A stretch of DNA of 64,000 nucleotides, from NCBI RefSeq assembly GCF_040869045.1, contig NC_090319.1:395327601-395391600 (forward strand), read 5' to 3'. Shown one piece after another: positions 23,642-34,764 of this stretch. The DNA is from Eurosta solidaginis (taxonomy: Eukaryota > Arthropoda > Insecta > Diptera > Tephritidae). The translations under genes and the position numbers were made by a program. The notes under the pieces were generated by a model that worked only from the letters and a program-made list of their open reading frames with translations, had not been told where the DNA came from and made no database searches. Numbering within the stretch: the first letter of the stretch is position 1; the number at the start of each line of letters is the position of its first letter.

Positions 23642-26317
23642 TCACTTGGGGAGTGTTATGTTGTTGTTGTTGTTGTAGCAATGCTCGCCCCACCTAATAG
23701 CCGCGACCGACCACAAATTGTCATCAATATCCTCTAACGGGAGTCCAAGGAAACTTGCCGTTTCAACAGGGGTGGACCATAAGGAAAGGGGTGTTAGAGG
23801 CGTTGGTTCCACATTACAATTGAAGAGATGGTTGGTGTCATGTGGGGACACATTGCAAGCGGGGCATACATTTTGTATGTCAGGGTTGATTCTGGATAGG
23901 TAAGAGTTTAACCTGTTACAGTATCCAGAACGAAGTTGAGCAAGAGTGACACGCGTTTCCCTGGGGAGTATGCGTTCCTCTTCCGCAAGTTTTGGGTAAT
24001 TTTCGTTAAGTACTGGATTCACCGGGCAATTCCCGGCATAAAGGTCCGACGCCTGTTTATGGAGTTCACCAAGGACCTGCTTGTGTTTTTTCACTTCATA
24101 CGGCTGGGTTCTCAGGTGCCGTATTTCCTCAAAATGCTTACGGAGATGACTCCTTAAGCCCCTAGGCGGTGCTGGTTCATCAATCAGATGTCTGTTGGGA
24201 TGCCCAGGTTTCTGGGTATTCAACAGGAACTGTTTGGTCAGCATCTCATTTCTCTCCCTGATGGGGAGTATTCTCGCCTCATTATGCAGATGGTGTTCTG
24301 GGGACATAAGAAGACAGCCCGTGGCGATTCTGAGAGCAGTATTTTGGCAGGCCTGTATTTTCTTCCAGTGGGTGATTTTTAGGCTTGGCGACCATATGGG
24401 TGACGCGTAGCACGTAATCGGCTGGCTAATTGCTTTGTATGTAGTCATGAGGGTTTCTTTATCTTTTCCCCAAGTACTGCCAGCGAGGGATTTGAGGATT
24501 TTGTTACGGCTCTGAATTCTCGGAACAATTGCGGCTGCGTGCTCACCAAAATGTAGATCCTGATCAAACCTCACACCCAAGATTTTGGGGTGTCGGACAG
24601 TCGGTAGCGTAGTGCCATCGACGTGGATGTTCAAAATGGTCGACATTTGGGGCGTCCATGTTGTAAATAAGGTCGCGGAAGATTTAGTCGGTGATAATGC
24701 CAGGTTTCGCGGGGCGAAAAAACTGGAGGTCAGGGAGGTAGCCGTTTATTTTATTGCATAGCGCATCGATCTTTGGGCCTGGGCCTGTGGCCAGTATTGT
24801 GCAGTCATCGGCGTAGGAAACGATTGTGACTCCTTCCGGTGGTGAAGGTAGCTTAGATATGTAGAAATTAAACAAAAGTGGGGATAGGACACCACCCTGT
24901 GGCACCCCCTGTTTAATTCTCCTTAGTTTTGATGTTTCGTTTCTAAATTGCACCGATGCCTGCCGACCACCCAGATAATTTGCGGTCCACCTTTTAAGAC
25001 ATGGGGGAAGGGTAGACCCTTCCAGGTCCTGCAGTAACGAGCCATGGTTGACCGTATCAAAAGCTTTTGATAGGTCTAGCGCTACGAGTACTGTTCTATG
25101 GTGGGGGTATTGATTTAAACCGCAATTTATCTGGGTGCTAATAGCATTTAGCGCGGTGGTAGTGCTATGGAGTTTTCTGAAACCATGCTGATGAGGGGCT
25201 AGCTGCAAATTTGCTTGGAAATAAGGGAGCAGAATGGCTTCAAGCGTCTTTGCCACTGGCGATAGGAGAGATATCGGACGATACGACTCACCTATGTTAG
25301 CTGGTTTCCCAGGCTTTAGTAGCGGGACCACCTTGGCCATTTTCCATTTCTCAGGTATGACAAAGGTGGAAAGAGACAGATTGAAGACATGTGCTAAATA
25401 TTTGAACCCCTCTTTCCCTAGGTTTTTAAGCATCGGCATGGCTATGCCGTCTGGGCCCACTGCTTTGGATGGTTTAGCACGACCAATGGCGTCCTCAACC
25501 TCTTTAGCGGTGATGATGATTGGTGACGCGCTGAATTTGTGTTTATGTGCGCGTCTATTGGCTCTCCGTCTATCTTTGTCGACCGTAGGATGCATTATAT
25601 ATTGTCGGCAGAAAGCGCTCGCGCATTTTTTCGCGTCCGACAGCACTTTGTCGCCAAAGGCGATGGAAACTTTGTCTTTGTGCTTAGTCGGATTCGATAG
25701 GGACTTTACGGTGGACCAAAGTTTACCCACACCGGTAGAGAGGTTACAACCTCTTAGGCGCTCCTCCCATTTCGCCCGCTTGTGTTCATCTACAAGCAAT
25801 CTGATGCGTTGGTCTATATCCCTTATTTGGGGGTCGCCTGGGTCAAGCTGTCTTATAAGGTCACGTTCTCTCGCTAAGTTTGCGGCCTCCGCCGGGAAGT
25901 GGGGCCGGATTTCGGGAATTCTTCCGGCGGGAATGAAATGTGCCGAGGCGGATTTAGTGACCTCACGGAAGGCACGCTCCCCTTGGCGGGCATCAGTCGG
26001 GATAGGGAGGGCAGCTAGGCGGCTGTCTGTAAAGGATTTATATTCTTCCCACTTTCCTTTTTTGAAGTTTATGAAAGTGCGTTTTTCAGTGACGATGAAG
26101 TCGGCGTTACGCTCAAGCGAAATAAGTATGGGCAGGTGGTCGGATGCCAATGTTACCATCGGCTGCCAGTTGACGCAGTTTACGAGTTCTGCACTCACGA
26201 TTGAGATATCTGGCGAGCTGTGACAGCTTCCTACCATACGTGTGGGGGCGTCTCCGTAATTGTGCAGAACGTCGTTTCTTCTATTTGATCCGCCAACATC
26301 TCACCCCTACTGTCCGC
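23642..26317 (-). pseudogene. LINE 'B' reverse transcriptase and C-terminal zinc knuckle
   Basis: From the N-terminal side, the part 26237-24684 (517 residues) opens with the end of the endonuclease (LASDHLPILISLE, with its conserved His). It then holds the RT: SYRPISLLSPVAKTLE, HQHGFRKLHSTTTAL, LVALDLSKAFDTVNH (motif A Asp), IKQGVPQGGVLSPLLFNFYI (motif B) and VSYADDCTIL (intact catalytic YADD). A single frame slip near 24684 moves the reading to 24646-23642 (about 334 residues). That part includes KILGVRFDQDLHFGEH, YASPIWSP and the knuckle CPACNVSPHDTNHLFNC (CCHC). The reading ends in codons formed by the (CAA)n repeat. Apart from the slip and a break near 26317 the domain is intact, so this copy is fairly young. 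Confidence 0.88.
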
Positions 26318-27788
26318 TCACAAGTTTGAATGCCATAGATCATGATGGGCATTGAAATCGCTTAAGATAATGTGATTGTTGCCAGTGAGTAAGGCCCTGA
26401 TATTAGGGCGGTATCCACTGGGGCAACAGGTGGCAGGAGGGATGTAGATGTTCATGATTTCTAGGTTTGCATCGCCTGACCGGACAGATAGGCCTTGACG
26501 TTCTAAGACATTGTCCCTGCGGTCGATGCCAGGATCAAATATACAATATTGCACAGAGTGGTGTATGATAAACGCGAGACCGTCTCCATTTCCGCTTTCG
26601 CGGTCTTTCCTGTGGACGTTGTACCCAGAGCAGGTCTGCAATGCAGATCTTGCTGTGAGTTTAGTCTCTTGAATCGCAGCAATGCGGATGTTGTGCCGCT
26701 TCATGAAATCGACTATCTCCGTAATCTTCCCAGTTGGTCCATTACAGTTTAACTGCAGAATTCTGAAGTGCATAAGGGGAGACGTCGCCACTCTGGGGGT
26801 AAGTGACGGGTGACTACGCCTGGGTTGGGGAAGGCCAGGACGCAATTGCTGTTGTGGCCCTAGGACTGGGCGTCCTTGGGCAAGCATTGGGGTACCCGGA
26901 TGATTTGGGTTTGCGGCCTGGCAACATGGCGCGATGAAACCCGTCGGGGGGTTGCCTTCGCGGAGACCAGAACATCTAGGGAAGTGGCACCACCCAAGGC
27001 AGGAGCTGCATTGGGCGGATGTCGCAAACATATATATTCTGTGCTGGCAAACGGTGCAAACGGAGGTAGGGACTAAGAGTCTGTTTCCCTGACCTACACG
27101 ATTGCTGCCGGAAAAGAGGGGGGGGGGGGGGGGAGAAGACGGGGGCTACTGCTCAGCATTGCTTCCGACTCTACAACGAAGATTGTAGTTATGAGTGGTA
27201 GCAGCTGTTTGAGTTGTTGGCGCCGTGGGGCGCGAGCAGCAGCGGGTACTTGTTGTGGCTTGCTGAGCAGCGGGGCTGCTGGAAGGTAGTGGGGGGGGGG
27301 GGGGGGGCGCTTAGACGTAGACTACGGGACGCCCTTGGGCGTGAACAGCAAGGAGCCACAAAAGATTTATAAAAGTTACGTGGACGTCGGGTTTTGGGAT
27401 CAAGCCCAGAACAACCTGTCCGATGCAACCATCCCTTGCACGAGACACACTGAACAGAGTATGACCGTCCTAAAAAGATTCTTTTCCGGCAGATGCAGCA
27501 AAACCATTTCTCAGGACCGGGGTCAGGAGACGGACCCGGATTGGATTCGATGCCTTCCCGGAGTAAGAGAATATGGAGCAGTCCTGCTGCAAGGAGCTGC
27601 TGGGAGGATGACAATTTGTGGGAGGGACGAAACAAATTAGATGGGGTCACACTGAAATGACAGTCCTTGGTCGGGAAAAATCCCGAGTCGCTCCGGTACA
27701 TAGAACCGACTGCCTTGGGAAGCGTGGGGAGTGTTATCGATGTTGATGGTCCTTTGCCGGATACATATCCGGTACGTTCTGGTAACAA
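26318..27788 (-). pseudogene. LINE 'B' N-terminal region: 2A-like leader, two PHD fingers, endonuclease
   Basis: The first part, 27788-27189 (199 residues), has a leader of about 75 residues ending in a hydrophobic run (LLAAGLLHILLL). GIESNPGP (27531-27554) follows, then a PHD-type finger (CCICRKRIF, VQCVSCKGWLHRTGCSGL, FVAPCC). A proline-rich linker comes next. After poly-G tracts and frame loss the second finger (QCSSCLGWCHFPRCSGL, FIAPCC) and the endonuclease lie in 27031-26318: LQLNCNGPTGKITEIVDFM, IAAIQETKL (catalytic Glu) and IILSDFNAHHDLWHS (DFNA). PHD fingers in LINE proteins are known in CR1-like ORF1s. Here the second finger is in the same frame as the endonuclease. A frame break at about 26317 separates it from the RT part. 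Confidence 0.82.
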
Positions 27789-28044
27789 AGCACAATAAAG
27801 GTACTAGCCCGACCATCTCCGGAAAGATTAATATGACCAAATTAAACCTTCTAGGCCATTACGCCCCCCTAGTGCCATGAGGAACTTGGGGTCGCCAGAG
27901 CCTCGCCTGCTAAACATGTGTATGATACATTCATATTTGTAACAGGATTGCCCTCGCGTAGGTGAGGTTGACAATTGGGTTGCGGAAGCTTTGAAGCTAC
28001 AAAGCTTTGTATTGCGCTTCTCAACCCCTTGATTCCTTTATGTA

Positions 28045-28907
28045 TCCCATTCACAAACGTTAGATAATGAGATCCGATTTCAGAGAACAAAAATTTGTCA
28101 AAATGCCAGTAGAGCGTCATGTCCTTTTCGTAGTTTTTTGAGTCATTTCCAAGATATCACTGATCCCTTATAGTTGTTCAATACCTTCTTTTATAGAAAA
28201 CAAATTTATACAAAGCTGCATTCATGCAGCTTTTCTTTGACCACATAAAAGCTGCATTGATATTTAATATATATCAAGGGTTTTGGTGATAGTTCATATT
28301 TGGTGGGTAGATTTACCAGGTTGGAAGTGGTACTAAACTGCGGATGTAGCCGGCAGTCCAACAAAATTCATTTTAAAAGTCCAACAAAAGCATATCTGAG
28401 AAATGAAACATTAACATTTTAAAACACGTTTCAGTCAAACCTGAATATCAAAGATTGGGTCATTCATAAAAAACATTTAGGTTCTATTGACTTGGCATAG
28501 CTTCAGCCGATTACACAAGCTCCAATCTGATGCTCCTTCAAAGTGTTAGCAACAATTTTATAAGAAAAATTAAATTCGAATCCAGCGAATGAATTCCATC
28601 GAGCGGTATTGGGCTCAACTGGAGAGAATACTTCGAGAAAGTATGGATGCAACAAAAATTATTTTCAAATTAACTGGTGCAGGCTACAAAAGGGCCCAAA
28701 ACTGAATAAATAATATTCATATAAATTATGTAACATTTTTGTATAGATGTTAATATTTGTACTGTACGTACTTGGAAAGATTAATAAAATTGGATGAAGG
28801 TATTCACGCTTTTGTGTATTTTTTAGTGTAAGTGTTATGCATGAATTTTATTAAACATTTTTTTTTTGTGACAATTGAAAACTAAAAGTTATCTCAAATT
28901 GTATTGT
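28045..28907. other. No recognised feature
   Basis: AT-rich DNA between the LINE B 5' end and the foldback-like element. Only short ORFs are present. Confidence 0.45.
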
Positions 28908-28999
28908 AAACAAGTAAGGAAGGCTAAGTTCGGGTGTAACCGAACATTACACTGAGAGCCTTGGAGACAAAATAAGGGAAAATCACCATTTAGCAAAAT

Positions 29000-29500
29000 G
29001 AACCTGGGGTAACCCTGGAATGTGTTTGTATGACATTGGTTTCAAATAGAAGGTATTAAAGAGTATTTAAAAGGGAGGGGGCTATATTTCTATAGGTGGA
29101 CGCCATTTCGGGATATCGCCATAAAGGTGGACCAGGGGTGCCTCTAGAATGTACTTGTACGATATGGGAATCAAATGAAAAGTGTTAATGAGTATTTTAA
29201 AAGGCAATGGACCTTAGTTCTATAGGTCGACACCTTTTCGAGATATCACCATAAAGGTGGACCAGGGTGACTCTAGAATGTGTTTGTACAATATGGGAAC
29301 CAATTAAAGGTGTTAATGAGTATTTTAAAATGGAGTGGGCCTTAGTTCTATAGGTGGACGCCTTTTCGAGATATCACTATAAAGGTGGACCAGGGGTGCC
29401 TCTAGAATGTGCTTGTACGATATAGGTATCAAATTAAAGGTATATGTGAAGGCGTTTTCGAGATATCGACCAAAATGTGGACCAGGGTGATCCAGAACAT
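29000..29500 (+). repeat. Tandem repeat of about 127 bp, left arm
   Basis: Each unit holds GGTGGACCAGGGGTGCCTCT-like sequence, then a CTAGAATGTGTTTGTACGAT segment, AAAGGTGTTAATGAGTATTT and a TTCTATAGGTGGACGCC-type block. The units lie near 29007, 29131, 29257 and 29385. The inverse array is at 31730-32110. Confidence 0.7.
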
Positions 29501-30689
29501 CATCTGTTGGGTACCGCTAATTTATTTATATATTCAATACCACGAACAGTATTCCTGCCAAGATTCCAAGGGCTTTTAATTTCGCCCTGCAGAACTTTTT
29601 CATTTTCTTCTACTTAATAGGGTAGGTGTCACCCCATTTTACAAAGTTTTTTCTAAAGTTATATTTTGCGTGAATAAACCAATCCAATTACTATGTTTCA
29701 TCTCTTTTTTCATATTTGGTATAGAAATATGGCATTTTTTTCATTTTTCGTAATTTTCGATATCGAAAAAGTGGGCGTGGTCATAGTCGGATTTCGGCCA
29801 TTTTTTATACCAAGCTAAAGTGAGTTCAGATAAGTACGTGAACTAAGTTTAGTTAAGATATATCGTTTTTTGCTCAAGTTATCGCGTTAACGGCCGAGCG
29901 GAAGGACAGACGGTCGACTGTGTATAGAAACTGGGCGTGGCTTCAACCGATTTCGTCCATTTTCACAGAACACAAACAGTTATCGTCATAGAAGCGATGC
30001 CCTCACCAAATTTCACAAGGATTGGTACATTTTTGTTCGACTTATGGCATTAAAAGTATTCTAGACAATTTAAATGAAAAAGGGAAGAGCCACGTCCATT
30101 TTGAAATTTTCTTTTATTTTTGTATTTTTTTGCACCATATCATTACTGGAGATGAATGTTGACATAATTTACTTATATACTGTAAAGATATTCAAAAAAA
30201 TTTTTTTTTTAGAAGTGAGCGTGTTCGTCATCCGATTTTGCTAATTTTTATTTAGCACATATATAGTAATAGGAGTAACGTTCCTGTCGAATTTCATCAT
30301 GATATCTTCAACGACTGCCAAATTACAGCTTGCAAAATTTTTAAATTACCTTCTTTTAAAAGTGGGCGGTGCCACGCCCATTGCCCAAAATTTTACTTAT
30401 TTTCTATTTTGCGTCATAAGGTCAACGCACCTACCAAGTTTCATCGCTTTATCCGTCTTTGGTAATGAATTATCGCACTTTTTCGGTTTTTCGAAATTTT
30501 AGATATCGAAAAAGTGGGCGTGGTTGTAGTCCGATTTCATTCATTTTAAATAGCGATCTGAGATGAGCACCCAGGAACCTACATAACAAATTTCATCAAG
30601 ATACCTCAAAATTCACTCAAGTTATCGTGTTTACGGACGGACGGACAGACGGACGGACATGGCTAAATGAATTTTTTTTTTTCGCCCAG

Positions 30690-31240
30690 AAAGGGGTGAC
30701 CCTTGGTTTGCAGTAACGTGCCGTGGCTGACCATATCAAAAGCTTTTGACAGGTCTAACGTAACGCAATTTATCTGAGTTCTAATGGTATTTAGCGCGGT
30801 GGTTGTGCTATGTAATTTTCGGAAGCCATTTTGATGATTGGCAAGTCGCAAATTTGCATTAAAATCGGAAAGCACAATGGCTTCAAGTGTCTTGGCTACT
30901 GGCGATAGGAGGGATATCGGAAGATAAGAATCTCCTATGTCAGCTGGTTTCCCAGGCTTTAATACCGGAAACACCCTGGCCATTTTTAATTTTTGGGGAT
31001 GACGAAGGTGGATAAGGACAAGTTGAAGACATGCGCTAGGTAATTAAATATCTCTTTGCCTAGGTTTTTAAGCATCGGCATGGCTATGCCGTCTGGTCCC
31101 ACTGCTATAGTTTAGCATGGACGATGGCATCTTCAACCTCATTGGTGGTGAAGGTAATTGGGGACGCGCTGTATTTATGCTTGTGTGCGCGTCTGTTTGC
31201 CCGCCGTCTGGCTTTGTCAACCGTAGAATGCGTTACATAC
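30690..31240 (-). pseudogene. LINE 'B' RT fragment inside the foldback-like element
   Basis: The sequence matches 25000-25590 of the main LINE B copy. Readable pieces include VFPVLKPGKPADIGDSYLPI, HQNGFRKLHSTTTALN and LDLSKAFDMVSHGTLL (motif A). The Gln/Asn-Gly pair is retained, but the frame is broken and both the 5' region and the 3' end with its (CAA)n tail are missing. A LINE insertion normally keeps its 3' end, so the piece was probably captured or left after deletion. Confidence 0.85.
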
Positions 31241-31729
31241 GATAACTGTTTCTGTTCTGTGAAAATGGGCGAAATCTGTTGAAGCCACGTCCAGTTTTTA
31301 TATACAGTCGACTGTCTGTCCTTCCGCTCGGCCGTTAACACGATAACTTGAACAAAAATCGATATATCTTTATTGAACTTAGTTCACGTACTTATCTGAA
31401 CTCACTTTATCTTGGTATTAAAAATGGGCGAAATCCGACTATGACCACGGCCACTTTTTCGATATCGAAAATTTCGAAAAAATGCCATAATTCAATACTA
31501 AATAGGAAAAAAAGGATGATACATGGTGATTGGATTGGTTTTTTGACGCAAAATATAACTTTAGAAAAAACTTTGTAAAATGGGTGTGACACCCACCAGA
31601 TTAAGTAGAAGAAAATGCAAAAGTTCTGCAGGGCGATATCAAAAACCCTTGGAATCATGGCAGGAATACTGTTCGTGGTATTGAATATATAAATAAATTA
31701 GCGGTACCCGACAGATGATGTTCTGGGTC

Positions 31730-32110
31730 ACCCTGGTCCACATTTTGGTCGATATCTCGAAAACGCCTTCACATATACAACTAAGGGCCACTCCTTTTTA
31801 AAACCCTCATTAATACCTTTAATTTGATACCCATATCGTACAAGCACATTCTAGAGTCACCCCTGGTCCACCTTTATGGCGATATATCGAAAAGGCGTCC
31901 ACCTATAGAACTAAGGCCCATTCCCTTTTAAATAATCATTAACACCTTTTATTTGATATCCATATAGTACAAACACATTCTAGAGTCACCCCTGGCCCAC
32001 CTTTATGGCGATATACCGAAATGGCGTCCACCTATAGAACTATGGCCACTCCCTTTTAAAATACTCTTTAATACTTTCCATTTGAAACCCATGTCATACA
32101 AACACATTCC
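31730..32110 (-). repeat. Tandem repeat of about 127 bp, right arm (inverted)
   Basis: Three units are marked by GGTCCACCTTTATGGCGATA-like words near 31735, 31868 and 31995. They mirror the left arm array. Confidence 0.7.
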
Positions 32111-32399
32111 AGAGTTACCCCAGGTTCATTTTCCTACATTATGATTTTCCCTTATTTTGTCTCCAAAGCTCCCAGCTGAGTATGTAATGTTCGGTTACAC
32201 ACGAACTTAGCCTTCCTTACTTGTTTTCGTTTAAGTAACGATATTAATGTCCCTGTTCTGATGAGCTGGCTATGTTTGTAAGTTTTTTTAAATTATGACT
32301 TAAAGCAACTTTTAGTCTGTTATCGAAGATTTTTCACTGCAAAATTTCACAACACAAGAAGCTCTCAACCCCCCGCATCACCTGACGGCATTTTACTAT

Positions 32400-32890
32400 A
32401 AATCAAGTTTCAAACTTATTATATCCAGCTGTACTTGTACACAGGGTATTATAATTTTGATTGGATAACGGTTGGTTGTACAGGTATAAAGGAATCGAGA
32501 TAGATATAGACTTCCATATATCAAAATCATCAGTATCGAAAAAAAATTTGGTTGAGCCATGTTCGTCCGTCCGTCCCACTGTCCGTCTGTCCGTTAACAC
32601 GATAACTTGAGTAAATATTGAGATATCGTCACCAAATTTGGTACACGAGCTTATCTGGACTCAGAATGGATTGGTATTGAAAATGAGCGAAATCGGATGA
32701 TAACCACTTTTTATATATATAACATTTTGGAAAACACAAAAAACCTGATTATTTAATAAATAATACACCTAGAATGTTGAAATTTGATGTGTGGACTGAG
32801 ACTTGATAAAAATTTGAAAAAATTTTTTAAAATGGACGTGGCACCGCCCACTTGTGATAAAATCAATTTTACAAATGAAGGGCTTAGAAC
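32400..32890 (-). repeat. Diverged relative of the foldback-like element's inner arm
   Basis: It shares GTTAACACGATAACTTGA (32593) with the right arm at 31335. It also has the GTCCGTCCGTCC tract (32565-32595) and the TGGACGTGGCACCGCCCA block. It starts near ACAGGGTATTATAATTTT (32442), a word I associate with common dipteran interspersed repeats. It is incomplete. Confidence 0.5.
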
Positions 32891-33062
32891 CAAAAGGATC
32901 TAAGTAACATCGACGTTGAATTGAGATAATTAAGGTTAATGTAAATTACTTATTGTAAATTCTGAGTAAATGCGTTTGAAATGATTCCTGTCTAAATGAA
33001 TGCAGGTTAGTCAACTAATTCAAAGGATGTTTACTGCAGATGGAAAATAACTGTAAAAAATT

Positions 33063-33595
33063 ATTGCAATAAAATTTCGAACATTGATTGCTCGGCCAAA
33101 AGAACATGTAGAATTTTTTCGAGTATGCAGTCTTGTAGCCCGTTTAATTTTAGTATAATAAAGTGCTAAACTTAAGTGCGTAGGAAGTCTCGCTGATTTT
33201 TGGCAATTTTTTTTCTGGATCCAAGCGCACTTAGACCCTTTTGGCTCCAAAAATTGTTGCAATAAAATTTCGAACGTTGAGTGCTCGGCCAAAAGAACAT
33301 GCAGAATTTTTTCAAGTATGCAGTTTTGTAGACCGTTTAATTTTAGTATAACAAAGTGCTAAAATTAAGTTCGTAGGAAGTCTCGCTGATTTTTGGCAAT
33401 TTTTTTTCTGGATCCAAGCGCACTTAGACCCTTTTGGCTCCAAAAATTGTTGCAATAAAATTTCGAACGTTGATTGCTCGGCCAAAAGAACATGCAGAAT
33501 TTTTTCAAGTATGCAGTTTTGTAGGTCGTTTAATTTTAGTATAATAAAGTGCTAAACTTAAGTTCGTGGGAAGTCTCGCTGATTTTTGGCCTTAC
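33063..33595 (+). repeat. Tandem repeat of 193 bp, 2.7 copies
   Basis: GCAATAAAATTTCGAAC recurs at 33066, 33259 and 33452, exactly 193 bp apart. Unit words include GCTCGGCCAAAAGAACATG, AAGTCTCGCTGATTTTTGGC and CGCACTTAGACCCTTTTGGC. Copies differ by only a few bases. One inverted copy lies at 34765-34960. Confidence 0.85.
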
Positions 33596-33740
33596 AGTTT
33601 CGCCAGATGATGAGCTACAACTCAGAGGAAAGTAGTCGCTGGTATCATCCGTTTCATAAGGTTCTGATTCCTCAGATTCTGTATCGCCTAGTAGTAAATA
33701 AAATTGTAGGCTAGAAAACCGAGAAGCAAACATTTTCATT
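33595..33740 (-). other. Possible small acidic exon or decayed coding segment
   Basis: On the minus strand the reading GDTESEESEPYETDDTSDYF plus a serine-rich run is followed by ACT|GTAAGG, a good 5' splice signal. An AG acceptor (ACTACTAG) precedes GGCGATACAG. It is located between the 193-bp repeats and the Harbinger-like segment. I do not recognise the protein. It may be a piece of a transposon gene or chance. Confidence 0.2.
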
Positions 33741-33811
33741 AAATAACTAAATATTTTTAGCTTTGTGTGATTAATATAACACAAGTACTTACGGGAAATA
33801 ATCACAGTTTT

Positions 33812-34505
33812 TGTTCACCCTATCGCAGAGGGTGGCGAAAGAATTTTTCGTTTTCGAAAAAGATTTCACCTTATCGGCAACTCTTTGTTCGGGCGAAGTG
33901 AACAGCGGGGAAACCCAAATTTGTTCACTTATATTTTACAGGCGAACGAGAGGAAAACAAAATGTAAGTAATTTTTTGTTCTGAAATTTGGTACTCTTAT
34001 AATTATATGTACTTTTATGATTAGAAATAAATCAATAAATATTGCACAATCGGAAGCTGAGTGGAAAAAAAGTGAAAATCCTGTATTGCTAAGTAAATTG
34101 AAAAAAATATAACTTGTTATTTAAAACTGCTGAAAATAGTAATTTTTAGCTTACAGTGAATCATTTAGCTTCAAAGGGTTAGAACTGTTCCTTAATTGCC
34201 TCCGAATCGCTTTCACATTTATATTCTCCTCGCGCTCAATCAATACCAACCTAAGTGCAATACTAAACATTTTATACATTTTTTTATTTCTATTTTTGTT
34301 GTATTTTAAGGAAATATATGCTTGGTTACAAAATTTACACAATTGCAAGTAAATTATTTGTTCACTGCTAGTTCACAATAGAGCATCAGCAATTTCGAAG
34401 TGAACTTTTGTTCGCCCGAAATTGCCGATAGGCGGAAAAAGTTCACCCGAACAAAAAAGTGAAGGCGAACACTTTTCCGCGTGAACTTCGCGATAAGGGT
34501 GAATG
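33812..34505. mobile_element. Inverted-repeat segment, possible Harbinger-type remnant
   Basis: The ends mirror each other: GTTCACCCTATCGC near 33819 and GCGATAAGGGTGAA near 34489-34503. Further GTTCGGGCGAA/TTCGCCCGAA words lie inside. The ORF 34151-34348 within it resembles the start of a Harbinger transposase. No clean 3-bp target duplication could be read. Confidence 0.4.
34151..34348 (-). pseudogene. Possible PIF/Harbinger transposase N-terminal exon
   Basis: The reading ends VKAIRRQLRNSSNPLKLNDS. That is close to the 'RRxLRxxSNPLxLxxxxF' stretch that opens many insect Harbinger (HARBI1-like) transposases. Upstream is MYKMFSIALRLVLIEREENI. A GTAAGC splice donor follows NDS directly at about 34158, so it could be a first exon whose partner is gone. 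No DDE domain was found nearby. The identification rests on one short motif. Confidence 0.4.
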
Positions 34506-34764
34506 TTATTTAGTTCACTCATTTCAAATCACTTTAACTTGAGCAAAAATGCCGTAGGCACACAAAATATGTAAATTTGATACCACGAATTAGATGAAAA
34601 TTTTTTGTAATAACAGCTGACTTTCTAAACGTCAGTTTCATTTTATTTTATTTTGTCACTGCTATACGATGATGTATTTTCATGTAAGCCTGCTTTTACA
34701 TTAGTCAAGTATTGAACCCAAGTCTGCGGCACAGACGAGAGAGGGAAGAGGCTTCTTCACTTCT

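Larger units (their letters stand above)
23607..28040 (-). mobile_element. LINE 'B', most complete copy in the window
   Basis: This is a non-LTR retrotransposon on the minus strand. The 3' end (low coordinates) has (CAA)n runs at 23610-23625 and 23661-23678 around a hairpin-like CACTCCCC...GAGTG segment. The coding region (23642-27788) gives, from the N terminus: leader with a 2A-like motif, PHD finger 1, PHD finger 2, endonuclease, reverse transcriptase and a C-terminal CCHC knuckle. The segment 27710-28040 is likely its 5' UTR, because the same sequence forms the body of retroposon S2 (45070-45460). Two poly-G runs (27119-27135 and 27289-27306) sit between the fingers. The copy is near full length but frameshifted. 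Confidence 0.8.
28908..32226. mobile_element. Foldback-like inverted-repeat element with internal tandem repeats
   Basis: The ends are AAACAAGTAAGGAAGGCTAA (from 28908) and its inverse ending at 32226. From each end about 1 kb is inverted-repetitive. After GTGTAACCGAACATTAC come three to four tandem units of about 127 bp. Then come GTGGGCGTGG words and the segment GTTAACGGCCGAGCGGAAGG (29893; inverse at 31320). Between the arms lie more AT-rich sequence, a (GGAC)n tract (30634-30656) and a LINE B fragment (30690-31240). No transposase was found. Long TIRs with internal tandem repeats resemble Foldback or Galileo-type elements, but the superfamily is not established. No clear target duplication was seen. 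Confidence 0.65.

Noticed and set aside
23642..23680. Poly-Asn C terminus of the LINE B protein as a functional tail
   Set aside because: The Asn codons are just the (CAA)n/(AAC)n repeat at the element's 3' end being read through.
25234..26223. Plus-strand open frame of 329 codons
   Set aside because: It is the antisense of the LINE B RT/endonuclease region and has no motif of its own.
33063..33595. CRISPR-like regular repeats
   Set aside because: The units are 193 bp, contiguous without unique spacers, and the DNA is eukaryotic.
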